NCBI GenBank assembly: GCA_003194525.1
Contig: NBIV01000224.1
Span: 1-64,000 of the forward strand
DNA: 64,000 nt
DNA from: Gracilariopsis chorda
Taxonomy: Eukaryota; Rhodophyta; Florideophyceae; Gracilariales; Gracilariaceae
Reading direction: 5' to 3'
Part shown: piece after piece, positions 9,857 through 21,738 of the stretch
How positions within the stretch are numbered: position 1 is the first letter of the stretch
Layout: every line of letters begins with the position of its first letter
Made by a program: the position numbers and the translations under genes
The notes under the pieces: model-generated
What the model was told of the DNA's origin: nothing
What the model saw: the letters and a program-made list of their open reading frames with translations, nothing else
Database searches by the model: none

Positions 9857-12310
9857 CAGCTTGGAGGAGCGCAATGTGCTTGTTCAAAATTTGCACTCGG
9901 ACAATGCAGAGGAGCACATTGCGTTACAAGAAAATGATGCCAATGGTCTGCAGGGAACGTCGTTCTCACCTCCTTATACACCGGAACATAACGCAATTGC
10001 CGAGCGCATCAATCGCACCATGGAAGAAGCTTCTCGAGCTTTGCTGATTCAGGCCAACTTGCCAGAATGCCTATGGCACTATGCACTCAAATATGTTATT
10101 TGTATTCACAACAGAGTTCCACACTCTACCACCGCCTTAACTCCATACCTGTTGGTGACTGGTAATAAGCCAACATTGAAGCATGCTAGAGTGTTTGGAT
10201 GCGCAGCATATGTATTGAAAATGAACCTGGATACCAAGTTCGAGTCTCGTGTACTTGAGGAAGTGTACTTCTAGACTCCGGAGCATGGTGTTTACGAGTT
10301 TTTGGTCACTAGTGACTTTGAGATACCTCGAATTGTGAGGTCCCGGCATGTCACTTTTGATAAATCTACATTCCCTGGTGCCCCATACCTCGTAAACTAT
10401 ATGGATGACGAAAGTGCATCAGACTTGACTATAGTAGCGCTGGGTATGAGAGATCTAGTGACAGTTCGGATGAGTTTTCACTCGATGAACTCGGAGAACT
10501 TAGGTCAGACGCAGAAATCGATGCACAGGATGCACCAGACCAACCCACAGAAACTGTGAATGAGGTTCAAACTCCAACCATTGACAATGCTGCAAGCTAT
10601 ACCAATTCTGCGGAGGACGCTAACAAGGATTCTAGTGATATTGATGAGTCCAATGTTCATCCTGAACCAGAATCTCGATACCCTCCTCGCAGTCGGCGTG
10701 CACCACAGCGCTGGTGGAATATGGCTGTTGCCGCTACCTCTCAAGTCGAATTGACCACAAGTGACGACCCAACACTTCAGGAGGCATGATCTTCAACTCC
10801 ATCGGAAAGAGGACAATGGGAGAGCGCCATTGATGAAGAGCTCACATCACTAAATAACAAAGGTACCTGGGTTCCAGATGACTCACCGCAGTCACAGCCG
10901 TTACCTACACATGTCATTCTTAAAGTGAAACGCGATGCAGACGCCTCAGTGGACGGATCCCGAGTTCAAATCGTAGCAAGAGGGAACCACCAGACATATT
11001 TTCAGGATTACATGCAGACCTATGCACCCGTTGTATCTTTCAACTTGGTTCGCAAGTTCTTTTACTTTATGCTTTGCATGCAAATGTATGTCGCACAGGT
11101 TGACATCAAGACCGCGTTCCTCAATGGTGACCTAAAGGAAGACGTTTGGGTAATGTCTCCGCGTGGTATAACTGGGCTGAAGTCGCTTTGTTTTAAACTG
11201 CTAAAGGCCATATATGGACTGAAACAGGCTCACATTGCGTGGCACACCAAGTTCAGTACTGTTATTAAAGGCTTAGGATTTTAAGAACGGCCTAGTGCAC
11301 CATGCATGTTCCTGCGCAAGTTGAGCACGAATACCTATGCGTACATCCTGTTATACGTGGACAACCTTCTCATCTTCACCTCAGGTGCTGAAGAACGGTC
11401 CCGAATCTTGGAGGAGCTCAAGGCACTGTATGATCTGCGTGTTGAGGATAATGTCAGACTCTATCTAGGTGTTGAGTTTACCTGGAAGACGGACTCCAAT
11501 GGCCAGCTGTTGGGTGTAGAACTTGCACAACCCATGTATATCGAAGGGATACTGCGCAGGTTTGGACTGCAGAATTCGAAACCAGCGTCGAGCCCAATGG
11601 TGCAATCTTTATTTTCTTCACTTGATGTGGAGGAGCATAAATCACCATGTGATGTTCAATTGTATCAGCAGATGATCGGGTTTCTGCTGTACTTGGCATT
11701 GCGTATGCGTTTGGACATACTGGCTCCTGTTCTTATACTAGAGCGCTTCCAGAATGCTCCTACTGCATACTGTCATCGAGCAGCCAAACGTATAATACGA
11801 TATCTACGTGGCATTGGTGATCGTTGTTTACTGTACCGCCAAGGAAGTCTACAGTTAAATGCTTTTGTAGACTATGATTTTGCTGGCGATACCACAGATC
11901 GCAAGTCTTTGTCTGGGTATTTGATTAAACTTGTCTCCAGCTCATGTTTCTATGGTGCCCGTAAGCAGTCCTCAGTTGCACTGTCTACTGGTGAGGCCGA
12001 ATACTATGCATTGGTAATGGCTGCTCAGGAGATACTCTGGATATCACGTGTGCTCAGAGAGTGTGGAATAGCATTTGGTAAGAATGTTCCAATCCTCTCA
12101 GACAACCAATGTGCTATTGAGTGTGCTGTTGGTGAACGTTGCCCTTCTGGGCGTGCTAAGCATATAGACGTCAAGGTACACTTCATTAGACAACTACTCA
12201 AGGACACATTAATAACTGTTAATTATGTTCCGAGTGAAGACAATGACGCAGACATCCTCACCAAGCCACTTAGCCCTGCCGCTGCACGAGTGATATTGGA
12301 ACGAGCTTGA
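9857..12310 (+). pseudogene. Copia-like pol remnant: integrase, reverse transcriptase, RNase H (copy B)
   Basis: Starts inside the integrase: LHSDNAEEHIAL carries the second catalytic Asp, and PEHNAIAERINRTMEEA the Glu. The frame is broken by TAG at 10272-10274, a frameshift near 10440-10555, TGA at 10787-10789 and TAA at 11282-11284. Reverse transcriptase shows VDIKTAFLNGDL and KAIYGLKQ; the usual YVDD catalytic box reads YVDN, losing one Asp. RNase H shows SGYLIKL, ALSTGEAEYYAL, LSDNQCAIE and the C-terminal ADILTKPL typical of Copia. The 5' half (gag, protease, integrase N-terminus) is absent. A purine tract (GAGGAGGAG) and the 3' LTR follow directly. Clearly Ty1/Copia-type and dead. Confidence 0.85.
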
Positions 12311-12334
12311 ATTCATCAGGAACTCGAGGAGGAG

Positions 12335-13205
12335 TGTTGATGTTGGCACGTGGTGGAGTGCCTGGACGCCCTAGGACTTCATGGTAGACTACTTGGAAAC
12401 AAAGTTCCATATAACGATGGGCAGTTTTGAGCACCTCCTTTGCAAAAGCGCATATGCGTGTGTGCTCGAACCCAACGTGGGGCATATGACTGGCTACTGC
12501 ATTTGCCCTTATGCATTACATTTTTTACAAGTGGTATGCATTGTATGAGTCACAGGCACAGCATGGGCCACTTGGCATACTGCGAGTGGACCACCTACGT
12601 GCGATCTTATGACGCTACATGTGGTTTACAGGAACAGGAAGTTGTTGCAGAATTGCGATTGTGTATGCCAGCACGTGCAATGTAGGTAATGGACTTAGGG
12701 TATCGATTTGGATGCAGTGGCATGTGAGTTTGTGCTTTGTTGTAGTAATGCTGATGCACGTAAGGGATTAAACAGTGCTGTGACATGCTGGCACATTGTT
12801 GTAATGGTTTTTTCACTTACTGTGCTTCGTTGCCATGTGCTGGCATAATATTATACATGGTTGCAATGAGTTGTCATGGTTGTTTCACTTACCGTGGTTC
12901 GTTGGCATGTGCTGGAATAATGTTATGCATGGTTGTAGTGAACTGTCACCAGTTTGTGCAACACTTATTGTGTTATGTTTGAATATGATTGGTAGTACTT
13001 GGCTGTCCGCACTTAGTGGTTAGGGTTTTTCTTGTAGTTGTAGTGCACTCTAGTGGTGCTATATAAGTTGCAGATGTTGCACCTCCAAGTAAACCACCCC
13101 AAGGCTGACAACCTTCACTCTTGCTATTGTTTCATTCTTCTTCTTTGACTTCTGTCGAAGCACGACTTCAGTTATCATTATCATCAACATCAGTTTTCAT
13201 TCTCA
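12335..13205 (+). repeat. 3' LTR of Copia-like copy B
   Basis: 871 bp, starting TGTTGATG after the purine tract at 12320-12334 and ending ..TTCTCA. It is very similar along its whole length to the LTR at 20216-21085. A TATA box (TATATAAG) lies at 13060-13067. A roughly 75-bp segment (CATGGTTGTTTCACTTAC..) is duplicated in tandem around 12795-12955. The LTR end coincides exactly with the point where copy C is cut off. Confidence 0.8.
13060..13067 (+). promoter_or_regulatory. TATA box of copy B LTR
   Basis: TATATAAG preceded by GC. The same box occurs at 18557-18564 and 24395-24402 (plus) and 16426-16433 (minus), at the matching place of each LTR, so it is the likely U3/R promoter. The LTR at 20216 has the variant CATATAAG. 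Confidence 0.6.
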
Positions 13206-14779
13206 GACATGACGTCCTCAACATCGTCAACAGAGAACTCATCCGAGCTCATGGCATCCATATCATTCTCAGAACTATAAGTATAATAGGATGTACTGTC
13301 TTCATCCATATAGTTGCTAAGATATGGTGCACCAGGGTACCTATACCCATCAAAGGTGACATGACGTGGCCTTACTACTCGCGGAATATCGTCGTCATCA
13401 CTAACTAAAACCTCATAAACACCATGCTCAAGAGTCTGCAAGTACACTCCCTCAAGTGCACGAGACACGAACTTGGTGCCCGGGTTCATTATTAATACGT
13501 ATGCGGCACATAAGAATACTCTGACATACGTCCGCCTAGTTTCAGTCAGTAGGGCATACGGAGTCACGCCAGTCGTGGAGTGCGGCACTCTATTGCGAAC
13601 ATAAATCACATGTTTTAGTGCGTAAGACCACAAACATTCTGGAAGATTGGCTTGAATGAGCAAAGCTCGGGCAGCTTCAACCATTGTGCGATTGATGAGC
13701 TCTGGAATAGCATTATGTTCTGGGGAATACGATGGAGAAAAATATACCTCCTGGAGACCATTCTTGGGATTCATTTGCAGGGCAATGTACTCTTCTGCGT
13801 TGTCAGAGTGCAGTTTTCGAATAAGCACATGCTCTCCTCCAAGCTGTTTGAGCTTCTGCCTCACACCCAGGAACAGTTCACTGATCTCACACCTTTGCAT
13901 CATCAACCCAAGTACTGCGTATCGCGAGTGATCATCCACAAATCCAGACGCATAGCGGAATCGGTTTGGAAATGATGGCACTAACGGACCCATAATGTCT
14001 GAGTGCACAATGTCCCCAACGTGCTTGGCTCGTGTAAACGTGCCCACAAATGGCAGCTTATGTGCCTTGCCAAGGCGACATGACCGACATACCTCCTCCA
14101 TGCACTTAATCTTTGGGACTCCGACGACATGGTCGTGAACCTGTTGTAGGTCATGCTCATTCATAGGTGTAAGTCGGCTATGCCACAAGAAACTTGTGTG
14201 GTCGGGCGTTGCAGGAAGCATCTTGGATATGTCCGTATGGGCGATTGGGTTGGGCAAGGTGTGTAAACCAGAGCGATGATGACGACACCCATGTCCAACC
14301 CCAAACCCATCTTCATGTTGTAGGCGTACCTCTTTATCACAGAACAGTGATTGGATACCCTTGTCAGCCAAACAACCCACAGACACTCAGTTATATCCAA
14401 GATTCGGAACAAGCCGTACTTCAGACAACTTGAGGTTCACATCAAAGAAGGGTAGTATAACATCTCCTTGTTGGGTGGCAGTGACAGTGGTGTTGTCCGC
14501 TAGTTTAAGTGTCTTATCTGGTATGTCAATTAGTGTGTTTGGAACAAAAACAGATACAGAACAGAAGAAATGAGAGGTAGCACCACTCTCTGCAAATGTG
14601 TCGATGCAATCAATAACCGGCGGTACCACTGATGACTTCTCACTTGCAACTACAGCAATCTCAACCTTGGACGCCTTCCGTGATGACTTTCCGGAGCGCT
14701 TGGGCTTTGCAACTGAGTTAAGCTTCAGCTGATCCAAGATCGCTTGTGGCAAGTGGTTGTCAGGGTTATCTGGATTCAT
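13206..14779 (-). pseudogene. Copia-like protease and integrase (copy C)
   Basis: Minus-strand frame open over about 525 codons with one in-frame TGA at 14387-14389. The protease region has CIDTFAESGATSHFF; the family motif is DSGATSH, so the catalytic Asp position reads Glu. The integrase has an H-H-C-C zinc site (LWHSRL..H..CMEEVCRSCRLGKAH), then a D-D-E core: VHSDIMGP, LHSDNAEEY and PEHNAIPE. The copy is cut at 13206, where the oppositely oriented LTR of copy B begins, so reverse transcriptase and RNase H are missing. Gag lies just upstream. Confidence 0.8.
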
Positions 14780-15651
14780 GTGACAGCGTTCTAGAGTGTG
14801 TCCATCCCGCTCAAAGAAGGTGCAATGGTACCCATTTTTGCTTCCAGCAGCATATGCACGACCAGTGGGGTCATTAACTGTTGTTCAATCTGATGCATTA
14901 CCATCATTTTCGTTACCATTTGATGATTTGCTGTGTCCACTTATACGGGCATCACCCCTGTTCCTGTTCTCCTTTCAACTGTGACCTCTACCAGAACTGC
15001 CTGATTCCATTTTGCGGGCATTGTATTCATCAATCAGGGTGGTCGCCACGTAGTGCCATGTGAGTGCTGAAATCTCCTTGGTCCTAATTGTTGCTGCAGG
15101 TAACTCCAATGAGCAGCTGGGGTCAATAGGTGCCAGACGCATGGGTGCCTTGTGAAATTCTGGTATAGCAGCATCCTTGCCCATGCGGTCCAGCTGCGAG
15201 AACAGAGAGGCCAACTGGTCCACATACTCGGAATGTTTTGGCCGTTATACGACATTCTGAACAGCTGCGTTTGCACTGCTCTACGAGACACTGTCCTGTT
15301 TCATGCATATCGCGCATCAAGTAGCTGAAGCATGCGACCTGGGTCATCATCCACATCCATAACTACACGCAGTGGGGCATCGCCAAGTGCACAAATGATG
15401 GTTGCACATGCCTTTTCGCGCTTTGCAACTATACGGGAGGGGGTCTGGGTAGCACTAGAACCAGAAGCTTGTGTCATTATAGCACTGGATGACTCCTCCG
15501 GACTTGACATGAGAACATTCCAGACACCTTTAATTCGACAAGCGGCACGTACACAGTGTCGCCAGAGGGTGTAATCGTCGCCCCACTTACCGTGGAAGCG
15601 CGGGATCTTCACACCACAAGTGGATTCTGACTCAACTTCGAAGTCTGACAT
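14780..15651 (-). pseudogene. Copia-like gag (copy C)
   Basis: Begins MSDFEVESESTCG at ATG 15649-15651 and runs with frameshifts (one near 15300, another near 14975) into the zinc knuckle just before the protease frame. The knuckle reads CTFFERDGHTLERC; the second Cys of the expected CX2CX4HX4C is Phe. Conserved gag blocks include ICALGDAPLRVVMDVDDDP and LDRMGKDAAIPE. A structural protein of the particle, not functional here. Confidence 0.7.
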
Positions 15652-16297
15652 CGTTCCAGAAGGAGTTCAGTAACCCAAATAGGAACAACTCATGCACGGA
15701 AATGAAGCAGAGTGAGGGACTCGATGCTTAGAATCGCTATCGGAATAGACAAAAGAGCTGTTCGAGAGGTGCAGATTTGGCCTGATAGCGGATGTCACAC
15801 TATGAGGGTGATACTGGAGTGGAGTATTCTCAACACTCAACAGCGAGGGTACCAGCGGACACTCTGTAACCAAGTCTCAACGCTCGTCCAGACGCGTCTG
15901 GTACGCGAGTCACAGGCGGAGTTCGGGTCCTCGAGCCTGGAGTATACTCACAAGTGGCTCTGAAGCATACTCGGAAAAGAAAATAAAAGATGAAAGTTCG
16001 TAAAAGTGGGCGCACTGACAGGAGAAGCTACCTCCGCTACCCTAACGGTTGAACCCCTGAACCCTGGATGCTCTCTACAGGTGCAAGGTGCGATTTTCTT
16101 CGACCTGCCTTACTCTGCGCACTTCACGAGTAGGGTGCTCAATTCGTACGAAACGCCCCAGGGAGGTTACTAGCAAGCGCGATATGCTTTCACCAGTTAA
16201 CCCCTGCTGGTCTCTTGCGGGATATCAGCTCAATCTTACGCGCGCACGCAAAAATAAAAGAAGTTGAAACGGAGCGATGTCTGCAAGTATCGACGCT
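15652..16297 (-). other. Copia-like untranslated leader (copy C)
   Basis: Non-coding leader on the minus strand, homologous to those of copies E and the tail at 24548. The conserved stem is at 16108-16115 with 16128-16135 and carries one mismatch in this copy. Confidence 0.6.
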
Positions 16298-16311
16298 ATA
16301 GGCCCATAACC
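16298..16311 (-). other. Primer-binding site (copy C)
   Basis: On the minus strand it reads GGTTATGGGCCTAT: eleven contiguous matches to the initiator tRNA-Met anticodon-arm complement, then two mismatches in the last three positions. It lies directly inside the LTR end. Confidence 0.65.
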
Positions 16312-17117
16312 TGTTTATTTGAAATGATGTTCGGCTTCGACGGAAATGAAAAGGAAAGAAAGAAAATAAAGAGTGAACGTTGCCAGGCTTGGGGGCGAGT
16401 TTACTTGGTACTGCGACTTCAGAGTCTTATATAGCATATCTACTTCGCACTACCACTACAAGGAAACCCTACACCTAAGTGGGGACACCCAATACTACCA
16501 ATCATAATCAAACATAACACACAAAGGGTTGCAAACACTGATTACAGCTTAGTACAACCATGCATAACAACATTACAACACATTACAACAACAAACACCA
16601 AGTGAACCAAGCAGCCAAGAATGCGCAACAAGTGAATCAGACATACCAACAATGTGCCAGCATGTGACAGAACTGTGTAAACACTTACTTGCATCATCAT
16701 GACTATGACAAAGCACAAATTCACATGTCACCGCATCCATGTACATAACCTAGGTGTGTTGCGTGCATGGCACGTGCTTACTTGCACAATTGCACATATG
16801 CAACACCTGCATTTACCTGTAAACCCTATGTAGCTACGCATATTCCTAAGTACCATGCCCATTCATCTTTTGCCAAGTGGCCGGTTCCGTGCCCATGACC
16901 AATAGGATGCACAACACTTGTAACCAATGCATTGCATATGAGTATATGCAGTAGCCAATCATTTGCCCGTTTCACGTTGGGTTTGAGAACACGTGCATAT
17001 GCGCTTTTGCAAAGCGGCTCTCAAAAACAGCCCGCTGTTATTTGAAACTTTGTTTCCAAGTGCTGCACTATGATGTCCCAGGACTACCAGGCACTCGACC
17101 ATGTGCTAACATCAACA
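16312..17117 (-). repeat. Copia-like LTR shared between copies F and C
   Basis: 806 bp on the minus strand, starting TGTTGATG and ending ..AAACA. Upstream of it (on the minus strand) is a purine tract and the end of pol copy F; downstream are the primer-binding site and internal region of copy C. It therefore acts as 3' LTR of one copy and 5' LTR of the next, as expected from unequal recombination between LTRs. TATA box at 16426-16433. Confidence 0.75.
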
Positions 17118-17906
17118 CTCCTCCTCGGGTTCCTGGTTCAGACCAACTCGATCCAAGACCAATTGCGTCATAGCAGGACTAAGTGGCTTAGTGAGTATGT
17201 CAGCATCATTGTCGTCACTTGGCACATACTTCACACTCATCACCTTGCTTTTGACCAAGTCCCGGATAAAGTGTATCTTCACGTCAATGTGTTTGGCACG
17301 TCCAGAGGGGCAACGCTCACCAATGGCCCACTCAATCGCACATTGGTTGTCTGAGCGTAGTGGAGTACTATCATTAACCAATAATCCACATTCTCCAAGT
17401 ACTCTAGATATCCACATTAGCTCTTGACTTGCCATCACTAATGCGTACTACTCAGACTCGCCTGTAGACAATGCCACCGACGCCTGCTTACGGGCACCGT
17501 AGAAACAAACACATGACCCAAGTTTGATCATAAAGCCAGACAAGGAATTCGATCAGTGGTATCACCTGCGTAATCAGAGTCTACCTAACCATTCAGTAGG
17601 AGGTTCCCAGAGTGATACACAAGTTCATGGTGAGCAGTGCCACGTAAATACCTCAGAACGCGCTTCACCGCTCGATGACAATATCGAGTTGGTGCTTTCT
17701 GGAAGTGTGCTAAGATAAGTACAGGTGCCAATATGTCCAAACGGGTGCGTAATGCCAGGTAAAGCAGAGAACAGGTCATCTGCTGATACAACTGGAATTC
17801 ATGCGGTGACTTATCATCCTCCACATCAAGTGAAGAAAAAAAGGATTCCACCATTGGGCTCCGTGAAGGCTTGCTATACTCAAGTCCAAACTGTTGGAAA
17901 AGTACC
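17118..17906 (-). pseudogene. Copia-like reverse transcriptase end and RNase H (copy F)
   Basis: Minus-strand remnant starting in the reverse-transcriptase thumb (FGLEYSKPSRSPMVES) and continuing to RNase H: LSTGE, LMWISRVLGECG, RSDNQCAIEWA, KHIDVKIHFIRDL, ADILTKPLSP. It is homologous to the end of copy B. It contains stops between 17439 and 17585. It is cut at its 5' side by the LTR at 17907. Confidence 0.75.
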
Positions 17907-18662
17907 TGTTCTGTCACTGAAAACCAAATGTTCCAGGAAGCATGGGCTGTTTTGGAGGGTACCGCTGCAAAAGCGCATATGCGTTGCTGTGCAAACTGAA
18001 GGTGATTATTGCTTGTGGTTGGCTACTGCAAATACACATATGCACCGTAGTGCGTACAAGAGGTAGTGCACAAGTGGGTTACATTGGCACACCCACTTGC
18101 CCAGCTAGTACAGTGTGCACAGTGTACAGGGCACGTACCTATGATAGTTGGACACAACATACATGTGGTACAGCAGTGGTACCTTGGTGATGAGTATGGG
18201 TACTGTCATCTGGTTTACAGGTATACCAAGTGGTTAATGACGTGTGAGTTGATGCACTTACACGTACACGTGATGTGGTGAGTTACTGTGACGTGAATGG
18301 ATGAATTTGGATGAGTTGGCATGCGTTGGCATGTGATTCTGTGTTGTGAATTTTTGCTTTGTCATGGTTGTGTGCAGGCACGTAACTTATGGTGCCGTGT
18401 TGGCGCGTTATTGTGTTGGGTTGATATAAGGTATCATGAGTTAGTGCTAGCGTGGCTATGTTATGTTACATGATGATTGGTAGTATTGAGTGTCCCCAGC
18501 TACTGGTTTAGGTTTCAGTTGAAGTCGAAGTTGCGAGTAAGATGAAGTTAGAGTTCTATATAAGTTGTGATTGTAGAACCTCCAAGTAAATCGGAGCCAG
18601 AGCTGATGAACTTCCTTTGCATCCCTCTACCTTTCCTTTTCCTTCCGCTTCAACTTCTATCA
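17907..18662 (+). repeat. 5' LTR of Copia-like copy D
   Basis: About 756 bp, starting TGTTCTGTCACTG and ending ..TCTATCA before the primer-binding site. It shares landmarks with the other LTRs (GCAAAAGCGCATATGCG, GGCTACTGCA, TATATAAG at 18557-18564) but is clearly more diverged. The exact 5' end is less certain than for the other LTRs. Confidence 0.6.
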
Positions 18663-18676
18663 GGTTATGGGCCCAG
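18663..18676 (+). other. Primer-binding site (copy D)
   Basis: GGTTATGGGCCCAG, a perfect complement of the initiator tRNA-Met anticodon arm, immediately after the LTR end. Confidence 0.75.
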
Positions 18677-19836
18677 ACCCGCTGACCTCTGCCGTCATTC
18701 TTTCTTTTTCGTCTATTGCCGCTCTCCCTCATCGCCGTTCATCCGTTTCGCTCTTTCAGTTGCCTTCTACCGTTGCGTCGGGTGTGTTGATTTGGGTGTG
18801 GTGTTGATCTTTCCTTTTGGTTTGCGTTCCTCCCTGAGGGCGTTGTGGTGGTAGTGGTTCGACGTCGACTCTCTATCGTGATTGTGTTTGGGCCGCCGTT
18901 TTTGCCAATTTTATCGATCGCTATCGCCTGTTTGTATCTACCTCTTTTCTGGTTTTGTGTGGATCCCCGCGTCGTGTTGGTGGGTTCTGATCGGAAGAGG
19001 TTGAGGACCATTCTAGTTGAAGTCTGTGCCCTTGTGTGTTGTGCTCAGCAGTTTGTGAAGTCTGGGTTTTGTGGTGCCCAGCGTTATTTTGGGGTATATT
19101 CGGTGTCTAATGCAACGAGCCGTTGATCCGAGTAATCGGAGACGTTAGCCTGGTGGCTTGAACCAAAGCAGGTTTTCTGTCGAGCGGCTTCCCACCGGTC
19201 TTCTTGGGCGTATAATGGTGTTGGTCGTAAAGACCTGGTAAGTTCAGCGGGTGCATTCGTGGACGGGGTACCGCGGCGTACTGCACTGGTGCGAGTATTT
19301 ATCTTTTCGTGTTGATCGTGACTGTGTGTCGGGAGAATTGGGCTGTAGTGATGGTATTCCATGACGAGCTTTTGATCTGTGCATCTGACTTTCGGGCGTT
19401 TGTACGGGGGGCGAGGTGGCGTAGGCTGACCTCCTTTTCAGGATCAGGCCGCGTGTGACCTATTTTGGTTGCACGTCAGTAGCGTACTTTCGATACCATA
19501 GTAACTGCAGTCTCGAGGTTGCACAAGTTCTTGCAAGAGACCAGAGACGGTGTATTGGTGAAGGCATATCTTTGGTCGTTAACCATCCTCTGGACGTCTC
19601 GTAGACAGCATCGCTCCTTCTCCTCAAACGCAGGAGAAGGTAGACAGAAGGAGTCGTTTCCTATCCGGAGGGTCTCCGGGGGCCAGGGGTCCGACTCCCT
19701 TGGGTAACGGGAATAGTATTCCCTGCCAGTCCGCCTGAAATTGCAGTTTTTATATGTTTTGTTTGTTTTCTTTTTTTCTTACTATTTGTGACTGTCTGTT
19801 GTCGTAATTGCACCTTGTTGTTCATTTTCACCTACA
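18677..19836 (+). other. Long untranslated leader of copy D with stem-loop
   Basis: About 1.16 kb of non-coding sequence between primer-binding site and gag. Its last 300 bases align with the leaders of copies C and E although the rest does not. A perfect 9-bp stem (CCTTCTCCT at 19616-19624, AGGAGAAGG at 19632-19640) sits where copy E has a different but also perfect stem. Confidence 0.6.
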
Positions 19837-20215
19837 ATGGACTCGTTCTGTGGCATCAAGATCGAGAAGTTGGGAGAGGATAACTTTCAGGTATGGAAGC
19901 AAAAAGTTGAGTTGCTTCTGGCGCTCAAACACCTCGATGACCATCTCGGAACAACCAAACCCACGGACGATGACGAGTTGTCAAAGTGGAAAAAGACAGA
20001 TGCCAAGGCACGAGCTGTAATTGGTCTGACCATCAGTGATGAGCATTTGGATCATGTTAGAGACACCAAAAATGCTGCAGAAATGTGGAAATCCATGTGC
20101 GATGTGTTTCAGCGCAAGGCGCTGCTCAACCAAAACAATGCACGACGTTCCTTCTATACAGACAAGATGCGGGATGACGAGACAATGTTAGAGTTCATAA
20201 ATCGCGTACGACATC
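19837..20215 (+). pseudogene. Copia-like gag, N-terminal part (copy D)
   Basis: Open frame starting MDSFCGIKIEKLGEDNF at ATG 19837. Its order of motifs (LGEDNFQVWKQKVELLL, then DDDELSKWKKTDAKARAVI, then NAAEMWKSMCDVFQRK) is the usual Copia gag of the UBN2/DUF4219 type and differs from the gag of copies A, C and E, so D is another lineage. The frame is intact but is cut after about 126 codons by the LTR starting at 20216. Confidence 0.8.
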
Positions 20216-21085
20216 TGTTGATGTTGGCACATGGTCGAGTGCCTGATAGCCCTAGGACATCATGGTAGACTACTTGGAAACAAAGTTCCATATAACGATG
20301 GGCAGTTTTGAGCACCTCCTTTGCAAAAGCGCATATGCGTGTGTGCTCGAACCCAACGTGGGGCATATGACTGTCTACTGCATTTGCCCTTATGCATTAC
20401 ATTTTTTACAAGTGGTATGCATTGTATGAGTCACAGGCACAGCATGGGACACTTGGCATACTGTGAGTGGACCACCTACGTGCGATCTTATTACGCTACA
20501 TGTGGTTTACAGGAACAGGAAGTTGTTGCAGACGTGCGATTGTGTGTGCCAGCATGTGCAATGTAGGTAATGGACTTAGGGTATCGATTTGGATGCAGTG
20601 GCATGTGAATTTGTGCTTTTTTGTAGTAATGCTGATGCACGTAAGGGATTAAACAGTGCCGTGACATGCTGGCACATTGTTGTAATGGTTTTTTCACTTA
20701 CTGTGCTTCGTTGCCATGTGCTGGCATAATAATATACATGGTTGCAGTGAGTTCTCATGGTTGTTTCACTTACCGTGGTTCGTTGGCATGTGCTGGAATA
20801 ATGTTATGCATGGTTGTAGTGAACTGTCACCAGTTTGTGCAACACTTATTGTGTTATGTTTGAATATGATTGGTAGTACTGGCTGTCCGCACTTAGTGGT
20901 TAGGGTTTTTCTTGTAGTTGTAGTGCACTCTAGTGGTGCCATATAAGTTGCAGATGTTGCACCTCCAAGTAAACCACCCCAAGGCTGACAACCTTCACTG
21001 TTGTTATTGTTTCATTGTTCTTCTTTGACTTCTGTCGAAGCCCAACTTCAGTTATCATTATCATCAACGTCAGTTATCATTATCA
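20216..21085 (+). repeat. 5' LTR of Copia-like copy E
   Basis: 870 bp, TGTTGATG..TTATCA, inserted inside the gag of copy D. It is nearly identical to the copy B LTR (12335-13205), with the same tandem 75-bp duplication, which implies recent spread of this LTR type. The TATA box is altered to CATATAAG at about 20939-20946. Confidence 0.8.
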
Positions 21086-21099
21086 GGTTATGGGCCCAG
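21086..21099 (+). other. Primer-binding site (copy E)
   Basis: GGTTATGGGCCCAG, perfect match to the initiator tRNA-Met anticodon-arm complement, directly after the LTR. Confidence 0.75.
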
Positions 21100-21738
21100 G
21101 CCGTCGAGATATTGCAGACGTCGCTCTTATCTAACTTTCATTTTCTTTTGCGTGCGCCCGTAAGATCGAGCTGATATCCCGCAAGAGACCAGCAGGGGTT
21201 AACTGGTGAAAGCATATCGCGCTTGTTAGTAACCTCCCTGGGACGTTTCGTACGTATCGAGCACCCTACTCGTAAAGTGCGCGGAGTAGGGCAGGTCGAA
21301 GAAAATCGCATCTCGCACATGGAGAGAGCATCCAAGGCCCAGGGGTTCAACCTTTTGGGTAGCGGAGGTAGGTTCTCCTGTCAGTGCGCCCGCAATTACG
21401 AAGTTTCATCTTTTATTTTCTTTTCCGAGTGCGCTTCAGAGCCAGTTGTGAGTATACCCCGGGCATCGAGGACCCGGACTCCACCTGTGATTTGCGTACC
21501 AGACGCGTTTGGACGAGCGTTGAGACTTGTTTACACGGTCTCCACTGGCATCCGAGCTGTTGAGTGTCGACAAATCTCCACTCCAGTATCTCTTTCTTAG
21601 TGTGACATCAGCTACAATTCAGCGGCTGTACCGCGATCATTCTCTTTAGTCCTAGCTGATCGTCGATTCAAGGCATCGATTCCCTCACTCTCCTACATTT
21701 TTATGATTTAATTTGGTATTTGAACTCCTTCTGGAGCA
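21100..21738 (+). other. Untranslated leader of copy E with stem-loop
   Basis: Non-coding leader of about 640 bases. A perfect 8-bp stem is formed by CCCTACTC (21264-21271) and GAGTAGGG (21284-21291) with a 12-base loop. The same block occurs in copy C, copy D and at 24710-24737. Confidence 0.6.
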
